The notes under the pieces are model-generated. The model made no database searches, had not been told where the DNA came from, and saw nothing but the letters and a program-made list of their open reading frames with translations. From Acinetobacter sp. NIPH 298 (GTDB lineage Bacteria > Pseudomonadota > Gammaproteobacteria > Pseudomonadales > Moraxellaceae), in NCBI RefSeq assembly GCF_000369505.1, contig NZ_KB850055.1, positions 806,001 through 870,000 of the forward strand: a stretch of 64,000 nt of DNA, written 5' to 3'. Position numbers and translations under genes: made by a program. Positions 63,625 to 64,000 of the stretch are shown here, piece by piece; the stretch's first letter is position 1, and each line of letters starts with the position of its first letter.

Positions 63625-64000
63625 TGAACAAAATCTATCTGCTTGGATTCATTAGTTGTCTTTCTGCATGTCATTACCCTGATAAAGCGGCTCAGCTAAA
63701 TCAGCAACCTAAGCTTGAACAGAAACAGGTTATTCCAAAAATTATTCTACAAGAAAAGCGCCTACCATCTTCTTACTTACAATGGGCGAATCAAGCCGAG
63801 CATCAACAACAAATACTGGCATATAAACATTTTTTAAAAGCTCAAGGCGTTGATTCTTACATTCCAGACGCTGAATTTTTTCAGACCGCTAGAGATTGGC
63901 AGAAATGCAATTATGCCGAATATGAAGTTCCACCAAGAGAGTTATGGCGCAACATTGTTCCAACTTTAACGATTCTCAATCAATTTGTTGAAAAAAAGTT
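63625..64000 (+). CDS. Lipoprotein, probable M15-type peptidase, 3' end outside window
   Basis: The first 125 codons are visible. The N-terminus is a lipoprotein signal with lipobox 'LSAC' (Cys ~15). The later part, 'FFQTARDWQKCNYAEYEVPPRELWRNIVPTL', matches the region just before the catalytic domain in M15-type D-Ala-D-Ala carboxypeptidase-like proteins. The catalytic zinc residues would lie beyond the edge of the window. It is divergent from the folE2 cluster, with the Zur-like palindrome 62 bp upstream. Co-regulation by zinc is inferred. Confidence 0.55.

Overview
The window looks like chromosomal DNA of an Acinetobacter species: low G+C, a single-ORF IS5-family insertion sequence of the ~1.04 kb type common in that genus, complete KdpABCDE, and a VgrG-Rhs pair of the Acinetobacter kind. 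This assignment rests on protein and IS recognition only, with no database search. Much of the window is accessory DNA. Remnants of several mobile elements separate blocks of working metabolic genes.

Layout. (1) 1-13.1 kb is an integrated element or island. It has AlpA-type regulators at 0.5 and 12.8 kb, a Gp2/YagK-YfjJ replication-initiator-like protein at 4.9 kb, an unusual 820-aa protein beside it, an NYN/OST-HTH nuclease-like protein, a run of small lipoproteins and membrane proteins, then DUF932, a YqaJ-type nuclease and a Gp3/recombination-directionality-factor-like protein. The last two have their real starts just after intrinsic terminators. (2) 13.1-13.5 kb is an internally deleted IS5-family remnant. 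(3) 13.6-26.7 kb is a potassium block: KtrB/KtrA on the minus strand, divergent kdpABCDE, a glutamine-synthetase-like gene with a small partner, a TorF-type outer-membrane protein, and the decayed 3' end of a kup gene. The same 17-bp direct repeat (TTTACR-N5-TTTACG, like the E. coli KdpE site) lies 60-80 bp upstream of kdpA, of the glutamine-synthetase-like gene and of the porin, which suggests one KdpE regulon. (4) 26.7-28.6 kb is a graveyard containing gene fragments, a tRNA-Ser-like 3' end with its terminator, and a split zinc-ribbon/glycine-zipper protein. (5) 28.6-34.5 kb carries an AraC regulator divergent from a five-gene operon: SDR, acetoacetate-decarboxylase-like, two PF10118 proteins and an Old-Yellow-Enzyme-like oxidoreductase. 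(6) 34.8-40.7 kb is a tricarboxylate locus: a ModA-like protein resembling periplasmic aconitate isomerase, a LysR regulator, a tcuA stub and a TctCBA transporter. (7) 40.8-44.3 kb contains an IS remnant, a complete IS flanked by two genes that are both cut at their 5' ends, and scraps of a P4-type integrase. (8) 44.6-49.3 kb carries a TonB receptor behind a Fur box, an amino-acid permease and a homocysteine S-methyltransferase. (9) 49.6-59.9 kb is a VgrG-Rhs effector locus with an AT-rich, swapped-looking toxin tip and candidate immunity genes, two of them Sel1-repeat proteins with lipoprotein-type signals. (10) 60.3-64 kb is a zinc-sparing cluster (folE2, hisI, gamma-carbonic anhydrase, dihydroorotase) behind a perfect Zur-like palindrome, with a divergent, truncated lipoprotein gene at the right edge.

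The strongest leads for something new are the shared KdpE-like boxes linking potassium uptake to a glutamine-synthetase-like enzyme and a porin, the 820-aa protein that seems to hold two degenerate Rep-like domains beside an intact Rep-like gene flanked by inverted repeats, the aconitate-isomerase-type locus, and the unrecognised cysteine-bearing Rhs toxin tip.
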